A stretch of DNA of 64,000 nt from Azoarcus_F sp048158365. GTDB taxonomy: Bacteria; Pseudomonadota; Gammaproteobacteria; Burkholderiales; Rhodocyclaceae. The stretch lies in assembly GCA_048158365.1 (NCBI GenBank), contig JBLLNL010000003.1, one strand, 5' to 3'. Numbering within the stretch: the first letter of the stretch is position 1; each line of letters begins with the position of its first letter. Positions 36,377-43,589 of this stretch are shown here, in pieces. Below the pieces are notes generated by a model. It was not told the DNA's origin. It searched no databases and saw nothing but the letters and a program-made list of their open reading frames with translations. Both the position numbers and the translations under genes were made by a program.

Positions 36377-37240
36377 CTAATTGGTACTGTCCTTACCTTC
36401 AATCGCATTGACCGGTTCGCACGAGACTCCGTGAAGCCGATCCCGCTGCTGCTGCGTGCGTCGCCCCAGATTCTTCATTCCGCTGCGATGCATAAGACAT
36501 AATGTCCAGTCCGCCGCCAGCTCGGTCACTCGAAACATCTCCAGCATGATGCGATCGGGGATATCGAAGGACAGAGCCTCCGGCTTGAAGGCTCGGGACG
36601 CTGGCTGCTCGCCCTGACCCACTTCCGTCGGTAAACTGAGACGGTTGATCAGTTTCTGCGGTGTGCCAAAGTACGCACACGCAGCTTCAAGTTCGAAGTA
36701 TGCGAGACCATCGTCATAGCCTCGATGAAAGCTGAGGTAGGGCGCAGCAAAGCCGGCCTCGGCGTACCTTCTTTGGTTATCCGTTTTCGGGAATCTGTGC
36801 CAAGTCGAGTGACCCGGCGTAAATGTCTTGGCGCCGACGTCCCGCCTGTACATCCCCTGCCCCGGCAACCCACCCCCCATCGGCAGCTGCGACGGGTGCA
36901 TCACGTAGCGCTCGCCGGGCGGCCATACGATCGGGGCCTGGTTGTCGAGCAGGCCTACGATGCGGCAGCGGTAGGTCGGGCGGTCGTGGAACTCCATGCG
37001 GACGACCTTGATGCCGATCAGCCACAGGTAGCCGTCTTCGAGACCATCGTCCTGCACAGGCAGACCGAAGCGCTCGGCGTACTGGGGGCTCCAGGCCCAT
37101 TCGACGACGGCGGCGCGGTGGCCGAGGACCGGGTCGGAGGCCTCCGGCAATAGCGGGGCGGGTTCGGATGCAAAGGCCGGCAGCGCCACGACGATGGACA
37201 CGAGCCGGGCGACCCACAGCATGTGATTGCTCGGCGACAT
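36377..37240 (-). CDS. Unrecognised exported protein next to the RTX lipase
   Basis: This 287-residue protein has a signal peptide (MLWVARLVSIVVALPAFAS, cleavage near ASEP). I do not recognise its family. The mature part is Trp/Tyr/Pro-rich, with the segment WAWSPQYAERFGLP, then GYLWLIGIKVVRMEFHDRPTY and PIVWPPGERYVMHPSQLPMGG. Start 37240 overlaps the stop of the upstream gene (TGATG), so the two are translated together. Its periplasmic location and position before a secreted lipase fit an immunity or accessory protein protecting the producer's membranes. That is inference without homology support. Confidence 0.8.
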   Translation of the reverse strand: MSPSNHMLWVARLVSIVVALPAFASEPAPLLPEASDPVLGHRAAVVEWAWSPQYAERFGLPVQDDGLEDGYLWLIGIKVVRMEFHDRPTYRCRIVGLLDNQAPIVWPPGERYVMHPSQLPMGGGLPGQGMYRRDVGAKTFTPGHSTWHRFPKTDNQRRYAEAGFAAPYLSFHRGYDDGLAYFELEAACAYFGTPQKLINRLSLPTEVGQGEQPASRAFKPEALSFDIPDRIMLEMFRVTELAADWTLCLMHRSGMKNLGRRTQQQRDRLHGVSCEPVNAIEGKDSTN

Positions 37241-37830
37241 CACCGGACCTCTCCGTTCTTCGGTGCGCATTTGGCCCATTCGGTCAGCACCTTCTCCCAG
37301 GCCGAATCGGCATCGAAGCCCTCGACGAGACCGTCGCCGGTGGTGGACCCGGTGAAGTTGCCGATTCCGTGACTGGTCATATAGACGGGCTCGTAGGCTG
37401 GATGGCCGATGCGCCGGAGCGCTCGACAGGCACTGACATGCCTGGGCGCCTCACTGTCGATTCCCGTGACTGCAAGCTTGAAGGCGTTGCGGTCTTTCTC
37501 GTCGAGGGCCCCAAAGGCATTCGCGATCACGATCGACATTGCCTGATGCGCTGTCCGGTCCTTGACGCGATACATATCGAAGCGACCATATGCCCCACCG
37601 AGCATGTAGAGCCCCAGCGCATCGTCGATCCGGCCCGCCCGCGCACACTCCGCCGCGCCGCTGACCAGACCGACCGGGTTGTAGCGATTGTCGAGCTCAT
37701 GCAGGCCGGCACAGCGATCGAGCACCCGCCCGAACTGGTCGCGTGCGTAGAGCTCCAGCCCGGCGACCGACAGCCCCACCAGCAGCACGAACACCAGCAA
37801 ACCCTTGAATATCCTCTTGACCCAGACCAT
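37240..37830 (-). CDS. Unrecognised membrane-anchored protein next to the RTX lipase
   Basis: This 196-residue protein has one N-terminal membrane span (IFKGLLVFVLLVGLSVAGL) and a periplasmic part with four cysteines (DRCAGL, AAECARAG, VSACRAL, WAKCAPK) that could form disulfides. The region NPVGLVSGAAECARAGRIDDALGLYMLGGAYGRFD looks like a Sel1/TPR-type helical repeat. I recall similar sequences near lipase-type effectors, but cannot check. It is the first gene of the unit leading through 36377 to the RTX lipase. Confidence 0.8.
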   Translation of the reverse strand: MVWVKRIFKGLLVFVLLVGLSVAGLELYARDQFGRVLDRCAGLHELDNRYNPVGLVSGAAECARAGRIDDALGLYMLGGAYGRFDMYRVKDRTAHQAMSIVIANAFGALDEKDRNAFKLAVTGIDSEAPRHVSACRALRRIGHPAYEPVYMTSHGIGNFTGSTTGDGLVEGFDADSAWEKVLTEWAKCAPKNGEVR

Positions 37831-38227
37831 CCGCGATCTCCTCGAACGATTGCGACGACCGCTTGCACGGCCAGCGGCGCCCTGAATGGGTGATTCGCGC
37901 TGCCGGGCTTGTCGTCGGATTCATGCTGCGTCAGTCGACGCCTGAGATTCTGCATCAGCGAGAATGCTTTTGGAATACCTTTATTGCATATTTTTTAAGT
38001 GACCGGGCGGCAGTCGGACACTTCGCGGCGTGCAAGTCGGTCGTCGCCGTCCCGCGAGCGAGCCTTCGCATGGCTGCGTGGCCGGACCGGCGCACAGAAA
38101 CCTGATTTCGCTGCTCAGGAATTGATTCAAATCATGGAGACCCCTCCGACGCGCCCACAGAATGCGTTCAACCTTCGGGTTGCATGGCGTTAACGCGCAT
38201 TCCGTAAAAAACAATGAGGGGAAAACC
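37831..38227. other. Divergent promoter region between the lipase unit and norC
   Basis: No gene is visible in these 397 bases. The right part holds the FNR/DNR box of norC (38122-38135), a -10-like CAGAAT and the norC ribosome-binding site GAGGGG (38217-38222). The left part must contain the minus-strand promoter for the 37830 gene, but I could not place it. Confidence 0.6.
38122..38135 (+). promoter_or_regulatory. FNR/DNR box of norCB
   Basis: TTGAT-TCAA-ATCAT matches the FNR/DNR consensus TTGAT-N4-ATCAA in 9 of 10 positions. Exactly 22 bases downstream is CAGAAT (38158-38163), a -10-like hexamer at the class II spacing (box centred at -41.5). That predicts transcription from about 38170 and a 58-base leader. 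Confidence 0.8.
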
Positions 38228-38653
38228 ATGAGCGGCACCTTCACCAAGGCGATGGCCCGCAATATCTTCTACGGCGGGACCGTCTTCTTCTTCCTGCTTT
38301 TCCTGGCCTTGACCTTCGACACGATGAAGGTACTGCCCAAGTCCGACAACCGCGGGGAGCTGACACCCGGCGCGATTGCGGGCAAGCACATATGGGAGAC
38401 ACGCAACTGTCTCGGTTGCCATACGTTGCTGGGCGAGGGCGCCTACTTCGCACCCGAACTGGGCAACGTCTATGAGCGCCGTGGCCCGGACTTCATCAAG
38501 GCCTGGATGCAGGCGATGCCGACCAATGCACCGGGCCGGCGGCAAATGCCCCAGTTTCACCTGACCGACCAGGAGCTGAACGATCTCGTCGAGTTCTTCC
38601 GTTACACCAACGGCATCAACACGCAGGACTGGCCGCCAAACATCGAGGGTTGA
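38228..38653 (+). CDS. norC: Nitric oxide reductase subunit C
   Basis: This 141-residue membrane-anchored cytochrome c has an N-terminal span (NIFYGGTVFFFLLFLALTF) and a heme c motif CLGCH in ETRNCLGCHTLLGEGAYFAPEL, with the axial Met probably in RRQMPQF. It passes electrons from periplasmic carriers to NorB. The start follows GAGGGG. It is the first gene of a two-gene operon closed by a terminator after norB. Confidence 0.97.
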   Translation: MSGTFTKAMARNIFYGGTVFFFLLFLALTFDTMKVLPKSDNRGELTPGAIAGKHIWETRNCLGCHTLLGEGAYFAPELGNVYERRGPDFIKAWMQAMPTNAPGRRQMPQFHLTDQELNDLVEFFRYTNGINTQDWPPNIEG

Positions 38654-38690
38654 TCAGGTTCGCGAATCGGAAACTGAAAGGGGATAAACA

Positions 38691-40073
38691 ATGAAATATC
38701 AATCACAAGCGGTCGCGATGCCGTACTTCATCGCGGCGATTGCACTGTTCGTCGGGCAGATCCTGTTCGGTCTGGTACTCGGCTTCCAGTACGTGGTCGG
38801 CGATTTCCTGTTCCCGGAAATCCCGTTCAACGTCGCACGTATGGTCCATACCAACCTGCTGATCGTATGGCTGCTGTTCGGCTTCATGGGCGCCGCCTAC
38901 TATCTCGTACCCGAGGAGGCCGAGACGGAGCTGTACAGTCCGAAGCTCGCGCTGGCGCTGTTCTGGATCTTCCTGGTCGCCGGCGTGCTGACGATCCTGG
39001 GCTATCTGCTGGTCGACTACAACACGCTCGCGTCGATGACAGGTAATGACATTCTCGCGACGATGGGTCGAGAGTTTCTCGAGCAACCCTTGCTGACCAA
39101 GATCGGCATCGTGGTGGTGGCGCTGGCCTTCCTGTTCAACATCAGCATGACCATGCTGAAGGGCCGCAAGACGGTCATCAACATCGTGCTGCTGCTCGGC
39201 CTGTGGGGCCTCGCGATCTTCTTCCTGTTCGCGTTCTACAACCCGTCCAACCTGGTGCTCGACAAGTTCTACTGGTGGTGGGTGGTTCACCTCTGGGTGG
39301 AAGGCGTCTGGGAACTGATCATGGCTGCGCTGCTGGCCTTCGTGCTGATCAAGGTCACCGGGGTCGACCGTGAGGTCATCGAGAAGTGGTTGTACGTGAT
39401 CATCACGCTGGCCCTGGTCACCGGCATCATCGGAACTGGTCACCACTACTTCTGGATCGGCACGCCGAGCTACTGGCAGTGGTGGGGTTCGATCTTCTCC
39501 GCACTGGAGCCGATCCCGTTCTTCGCGATGACCGTCTTTGCGTTCAACATGGTCAACCGCCGCAAGCGCGAGCACCCGAACAAGGCTGCCGTGCTGTGGG
39601 CACTGGGCACCGGCGTGATGGCCTTCCTCGGCGCGGGTGTATGGGGCTTCCTGCACACGCTCGCACCGGTGAACTACTTCACCCACGGTTCGCAGATCAC
39701 CGCGGCGCACGGTCACATGGCCTTCTACGGCGCCTATGTGATGGTGGTCATCACCATCATCAGCTACGCGATGCCGATCCTGCGCGGCCGTGCCGCCAAC
39801 GACGAGCGGGCGCAGGTGCTGGAGATGTGGAGCTTCTGGGTCATGACCATCGCGATGGTGTTCATCACGCTGTTCCTGACCGCCGCCGGCATCCTGCAGG
39901 TGTGGCTGCAGCGGGTCGCCGACACGCCGATGCCGTTCATGATGGTTCAGGACCAGGTCGCGATGTTCTACTGGATGCGCATCTGGGCCGGGGTCGCGTT
40001 CATGATCGGTCTGGTGATGTATGTCTCGAGCTTCTTCGTAAGGGGTCAGAGCCGACCGCTGATCACCGCGTGA
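38691..40073 (+). CDS. norB: Nitric oxide reductase subunit B
   Basis: This 460-residue protein of the heme-copper oxidase superfamily has 12 predicted spans and lacks the quinol-oxidase extension, so it is the cytochrome-c-dependent cNOR. It reduces two NO to N2O at a heme b3/non-heme iron site. Conserved features include MVHTNLLIVWLLFGFMGA, WWWVVHLWVEGVWE (ligand His and essential Glu region), GTGHHYFWIGTPSYWQWWGS and AAHGHMAFYGAYVM. ATG 38691 follows AAAGGGG. It is 37 bases from norC. Confidence 0.98.
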   Translation: MKYQSQAVAMPYFIAAIALFVGQILFGLVLGFQYVVGDFLFPEIPFNVARMVHTNLLIVWLLFGFMGAAYYLVPEEAETELYSPKLALALFWIFLVAGVLTILGYLLVDYNTLASMTGNDILATMGREFLEQPLLTKIGIVVVALAFLFNISMTMLKGRKTVINIVLLLGLWGLAIFFLFAFYNPSNLVLDKFYWWWVVHLWVEGVWELIMAALLAFVLIKVTGVDREVIEKWLYVIITLALVTGIIGTGHHYFWIGTPSYWQWWGSIFSALEPIPFFAMTVFAFNMVNRRKREHPNKAAVLWALGTGVMAFLGAGVWGFLHTLAPVNYFTHGSQITAAHGHMAFYGAYVMVVITIISYAMPILRGRAANDERAQVLEMWSFWVMTIAMVFITLFLTAAGILQVWLQRVADTPMPFMMVQDQVAMFYWMRIWAGVAFMIGLVMYVSSFFVRGQSRPLITA

Positions 40074-40135
40074 CATTGCGCTTCATCCCCGCCGCGCCCC
40101 GGGCCTGACCGGAACGCGCGGCGGCTCTCCCGGAA

Positions 40136-40165
40136 GGCGACCCCCAGGTCGCCTTCTTTCGTTTT
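40136..40165 (+). terminator. Rho-independent terminator after norB
   Basis: GGCGACC-CCCA-GGTCGCC followed by TTCTTTCGTTTT. It separates norCB from the norE operon, whose own box starts 27 bases later. Confidence 0.85.
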
Positions 40166-40191
40166 GCGGTCGCGACCCCGGCGCGGTCGAG

Positions 40192-40205
40192 TTAACCAGC
40201 GTCAA
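40192..40205 (+). promoter_or_regulatory. FNR/DNR box of the norE operon
   Basis: TTAAC-CAGC-GTCAA is a degenerate FNR-type site. The same half-sites occur in the nirS/nirE box. TAGACT lies exactly 22 bases downstream (40228-40233), the class II -10 position. Transcription would start about 40240, one base before the norE ATG. Confidence 0.65.
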
Positions 40206-40240
40206 GGTGCGACGCTGTGCCCCGCCCTAGACTGCGGCGC

Positions 40241-40855
40241 ATGACTCTGCAATCGAACGCGTTGCCGCTACCCATCGAACCGGTTCGAACCGCCGTCCCG
40301 GCGCCGCGCCTGCATGGCGATCTTGCGATCTGGGTGTTCATCCTGGCCGAGTTGCTGGTGTTCGGCGTCTTCTTCGCCGCCTACGCATTCGCCCGCGCGA
40401 ACAACGTCGAGCTGTTCAATGCCGAGCAGGCCACGCTGGACCGCGATGCGGGCGCGATCAACACGGTGCTGCTGCTGACCTCGAGCTTTTTCGTCGTGCG
40501 CGCGGTGCAGGCAGCCGCGGCCAGCCGTGGCGCGGCCGCGTCACGCTGGCTCATCGGCGCGACCCTGTGCGGTCTGGGCTTCGTCGCGATCAAGCTTTTT
40601 GAATTCGGGGTCAAGTTCGGCCAGGGCATCAGCCTGTCTTCCAGCACCTTTTACATGTTCTACCTGTCGCTGACCTTCTTCCATTTCATGCACGTGCTGC
40701 TCGGCCTGGTGATCCTGGCCGCGCTGTGGCACAACGCGCGCCGCAATCGCTACGGGCCGGGCGCGATGAACGGCATCGAGAGCGGCGCAGCCTACTGGCA
40801 CATGGTCGATCTCGTGTGGCTGGTGCTGTTTCCGCTCGTCTATGTGATGCGATGA
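40241..40855 (+). CDS. norE: NorE-like cytochrome c oxidase subunit III family protein
   Basis: This 204-residue protein with about five membrane spans belongs to the COX3 superfamily (HGDLAIWVFILAELLVFGVFF at the N-terminus, LTFFHFMHVLLGLVILAALW later, and AYWHMVDLVWLVLFPLVYVM at the end). NorE proteins accompany nitric oxide reductase and support its activity or assembly, but are not needed for catalysis. ATG 40241 lies only one base after the predicted transcription start, so the mRNA may be leaderless. A GTG at 40217 would lie upstream of that start. Confidence 0.9.
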   Translation: MTLQSNALPLPIEPVRTAVPAPRLHGDLAIWVFILAELLVFGVFFAAYAFARANNVELFNAEQATLDRDAGAINTVLLLTSSFFVVRAVQAAAASRGAAASRWLIGATLCGLGFVAIKLFEFGVKFGQGISLSSSTFYMFYLSLTFFHFMHVLLGLVILAALWHNARRNRYGPGAMNGIESGAAYWHMVDLVWLVLFPLVYVMR

Positions 40856-41229
40856 GGCCATCCACGATGACTGCACCCGATCCGACCTCCCCCGTCACGC
40901 CTGATGCGCCCGGTTCATCGACCGGTCGCATGGCGCCCGACGCGGATCTCGACCACCGGGTCCATGGCACGCCGCAACGGGCGCTGGTGATCTGGCTGTT
41001 TCTGATCGCCGCAACGATTCTCGCGTGGGCGATCGGCGAGCGCGGCATGGCCGGGCCCGCCATCGTCGCGCTGCTGTTCGTGCTCGCGTTCGTGAAGGGC
41101 AGCCTGGTGATTCTCGACTTCATGGCGGTACGGCACGCGCCGCGTCTGTGGCGCTATGTGATGCTCGGATGGCTGGGCGCCGTATGCGCGCTGATCGGAT
41201 TGGCTTACTGGAAAGGACTGAACCTATGA
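40852..41229 (+). CDS. norF: NorF-like cytochrome oxidase subunit IV family protein
   Basis: This 125-residue protein has about three membrane spans (ALVIWLFLIAATILAWAIG, GPAIVALLFVLAFVKGSLVI, MLGWLGAVCALIGLAYW), matching the prokaryotic COX4/NorF pattern, with SLVILDFMAVRHAPRLWR typical of NorF. ATG 40852 overlaps the norE stop (ATGA). An alternative in-frame ATG at 40867 removes five residues. It is probably an accessory of NOR assembly. Confidence 0.85.
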   Translation: MRPSTMTAPDPTSPVTPDAPGSSTGRMAPDADLDHRVHGTPQRALVIWLFLIAATILAWAIGERGMAGPAIVALLFVLAFVKGSLVILDFMAVRHAPRLWRYVMLGWLGAVCALIGLAYWKGLNL

Positions 41230-42026
41230 AACTCGAAACACCGGGAACGCAACTCCCCTTCTACCAGGCCAGCAACGACGAGATCGAGGTGTTCGAGCAC
41301 GCTTGGAAGAACCGCCTGCCGCTGCTGATCAAGGGTCCGACCGGCTGTGGCAAGACGCGCTTCGTGGTACACATGGCGGCGCGGCTGGGTCTGCCCCTCT
41401 ACACGGTCGCCTGCCATGACGACCTGACCGCGGCCGATCTGGTCGGGCGTCACCTGATCGGCGATGGCGAGACCACCTGGTGCGACGGCCCGCTGACCCG
41501 TGCGGTGCGCGAGGGCGGGATCTGCTATCTGGACGAAGTGGTCGAGGCGCGCAAGGACACCACCGTGGTGCTGCACCCGCTCGCGGACGACCGGCGCATC
41601 CTGCCGATCGACCGCACCGGCGAACTGCTCGAGGCGCCGCCGTCGTTCATGCTGGTGGTGTCCTACAATCCGGGCTACCAGAACCTGCTCAAGGGCATGA
41701 AGCCCTCGACCCGGCAGCGTTTCGTCAGCCTGCGCTTCGACTTCCCGCTGGCCGAGCACGAAACCCGCATCGTGCTGGGCGAGTCCGGTTGCACGCCGGA
41801 TCTCGCCACCCGCCTGGTCAGCATCGCGCAGTCGCTGCGCAGCCTCAAGGATCAGGATCTGGAGGAAGCGGTCAGTACCCGCCTGCTGGTCTACGCCGCG
41901 CTGCTGATCCGCGACGGCATGCCGCCGCTGACCGCCTGCCGGGCCGCGATCGTCGAAAGCCTGACCGACGACCCGGAGGTGGCCGAGGCGCTGATGGAAG
42001 TGATCTCCGCCACCTTCGGTCACTGA
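41226..42026 (+). CDS. norQ: NorQ/NirQ MoxR-type AAA ATPase
   Basis: This 266-residue AAA+ protein has Walker A KGPTGCGKTRFV near residue 38, Walker B ICYLDEVVEARKDTT, sensor 1 VVSYNPGYQN and an arginine finger region KPSTRQRFVSL. NorQ works with NorD to insert the non-heme iron (FeB) into NorB. It starts in an ATGA overlap with norF. The partner norD is two genes downstream. Confidence 0.97.
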   Translation: MKLETPGTQLPFYQASNDEIEVFEHAWKNRLPLLIKGPTGCGKTRFVVHMAARLGLPLYTVACHDDLTAADLVGRHLIGDGETTWCDGPLTRAVREGGICYLDEVVEARKDTTVVLHPLADDRRILPIDRTGELLEAPPSFMLVVSYNPGYQNLLKGMKPSTRQRFVSLRFDFPLAEHETRIVLGESGCTPDLATRLVSIAQSLRSLKDQDLEEAVSTRLLVYAALLIRDGMPPLTACRAAIVESLTDDPEVAEALMEVISATFGH

Positions 42027-42055
42027 CCGCCGACCTCACACCCGGAGTACCGCAC

Positions 42056-42463
42056 ATGGCCGAACGCAAACCCAATCTGCTCAAGGAACAAATGCCCGGA
42101 CCGCCGCTCGCGATCCTGGCCGAAGCATTGTTCCTCGCCAACCTGATGATCATCCCGGTGCTCGGCTTCGCGCTGAACGTGTTGCTGTGGCACAGGCACC
42201 GGCATCATGAGTCGCCGATCGTGCGCAACCATGTCGAGCAGACGATGTTTACCAGCATCTGGGGCGGTGCGATCCTGGTCGGGGTCAGCGTGTTCGTATT
42301 CCTGCTCGGGGGCCTGGACAATCCGATATCGTGGGTGGTCGGCGTGCTGTACTTCGTGTGCGTGCATGCGACCCTGATCCTGCTCGGTGTGCTGGGCCTG
42401 AACAAGGCCATGCTGGCGCAGAAGTGGCGCTACCCGATCCTCGGCCCGGTCGTCGAAGACTGA
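42056..42463 (+). CDS. Unrecognised small membrane protein of the nor operon
   Basis: This 135-residue protein has three predicted spans (LFLANLMIIPVLGFALNVLL, TSIWGGAILVGVSVFVFLLG, WVVGVLYFVCVHATLILLG) and a histidine-rich HRHRHHES cluster after the first span. The pattern resembles DUF4870-type membrane proteins, but I cannot assign it. It sits between norQ and the polyferredoxin with its own GGAG site, so a role in iron insertion or electron supply for NOR is possible. The His cluster could bind a metal (inference). Confidence 0.8.
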   Translation: MAERKPNLLKEQMPGPPLAILAEALFLANLMIIPVLGFALNVLLWHRHRHHESPIVRNHVEQTMFTSIWGGAILVGVSVFVFLLGGLDNPISWVVGVLYFVCVHATLILLGVLGLNKAMLAQKWRYPILGPVVED

Positions 42464-42484
42464 GTGGCCGCGATCGAGACCGGC

Positions 42485-43582
42485 ATGAATACACACGGCG
42501 AAACGCTACACGCGATGGGCACCCCGGTCGCACCTGTGCGGAGCGCCGCCGCTGCGCGCGGGGTGCACGCTCGCCGCGTGATCCCGATCGCGTCGGCGAG
42601 CCCGGATGCCTCGTGCCGACCGGATACCGGCCACACCCAGCGCAAGCGTTCGCTGTGGCAGATCGGCTTCTTCGTGCTGTTCATCCTCGCACCGGTGTTC
42701 GACCTGCTGCGTTTCGACCTCCACGCCGGTCATGCCTGGCTGCTCGGCATGGAATGGCGTCTCGGCCTGAATGCGTTCTTCGCCGGACAGATCGGCGCGC
42801 TGGAGATGGGGGCGAACCTGATGTTGCGCCTGTTCCTGCCGCTGGTGGGCGGTGCGGCGCTGTTCCTGTTCGCGGCCTGGAAATGGGGGCGACTCTATTG
42901 CGGCTGGCTGTGCCCGCACTTCTCGGTGGTGGAGACGATCAACCGGGTCATGACCCGTGCGTCGGGCAAACCCAGCGTGTGGGATCGCGACAAGTTGCCG
43001 CCCTGGCGGCCGGATGGACGCCCGTGGCGGCCGGATGCGCGCTGGTGGGCCGTGGTGCTGCCGGCGGCGGTCGGCTTCGCGTTCGTTTGGGCGGTCGTGC
43101 TGTTGACCTACCTGCTGCCGCCCGCCGAAGTGTATGGCAACCTGTTCAACGGCACGCTGACCCGCAACCAGGCGATCTTCATCACCGCCGCCACGCTGGT
43201 GCTGTCGGCCGAGTTCCTGTTCGCGCGGCATCTGTTCTGCCGCTTCGCGTGCGCGGTCGGACTGTTCCAGAGCCTTGCCTGGATGGGCAACCGCGATGCG
43301 ATGGTGGTCGGCTTCGCGCGTGCCCGGGCGTCCGCATGCGGCACCTGCCTGCCCGACCGCGGCTCTGCCTGCGAGGCGGCCTGCCCGATGCGGCTGGCGC
43401 CACGCAACATCAAGCGCCACATGTTCACCTGCACGCAATGCGGCCAGTGCATCGATGCGTGCAACCAGACCCAGCACGACAACCCGGACGGGCCGCTGCT
43501 CGAATGGGTCAGCGACGAGGCCGCACGGCAGAACGAAGCCGGATTCCGCTCCGGCGCGCTGATGCGCAGGCGACAGGAGTAG
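42485..43582 (+). CDS. Membrane polyferredoxin (CcoG/NapH/NosR-C-terminal-like)
   Basis: This 365-residue membrane iron-sulfur protein has four or five spans, two cytoplasmic-side CxxxCP-like motifs after spans (RLYCGWLCPHFS and HLFCRFACAVG), as in NapH and NosR, and a C-terminal ferredoxin part with CGTCLPDRGSACEAACP and CTQCGQCIDACN. It could move electrons across the membrane or help deliver iron or reductant to NOR assembly. A GTG at 42464 directly after the preceding stop is an alternative start. It is placed between norQ and norD. Confidence 0.88.
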   Translation: MNTHGETLHAMGTPVAPVRSAAAARGVHARRVIPIASASPDASCRPDTGHTQRKRSLWQIGFFVLFILAPVFDLLRFDLHAGHAWLLGMEWRLGLNAFFAGQIGALEMGANLMLRLFLPLVGGAALFLFAAWKWGRLYCGWLCPHFSVVETINRVMTRASGKPSVWDRDKLPPWRPDGRPWRPDARWWAVVLPAAVGFAFVWAVVLLTYLLPPAEVYGNLFNGTLTRNQAIFITAATLVLSAEFLFARHLFCRFACAVGLFQSLAWMGNRDAMVVGFARARASACGTCLPDRGSACEAACPMRLAPRNIKRHMFTCTQCGQCIDACNQTQHDNPDGPLLEWVSDEAARQNEAGFRSGALMRRRQE

Positions 43583-43589
43583 TCGGGCA

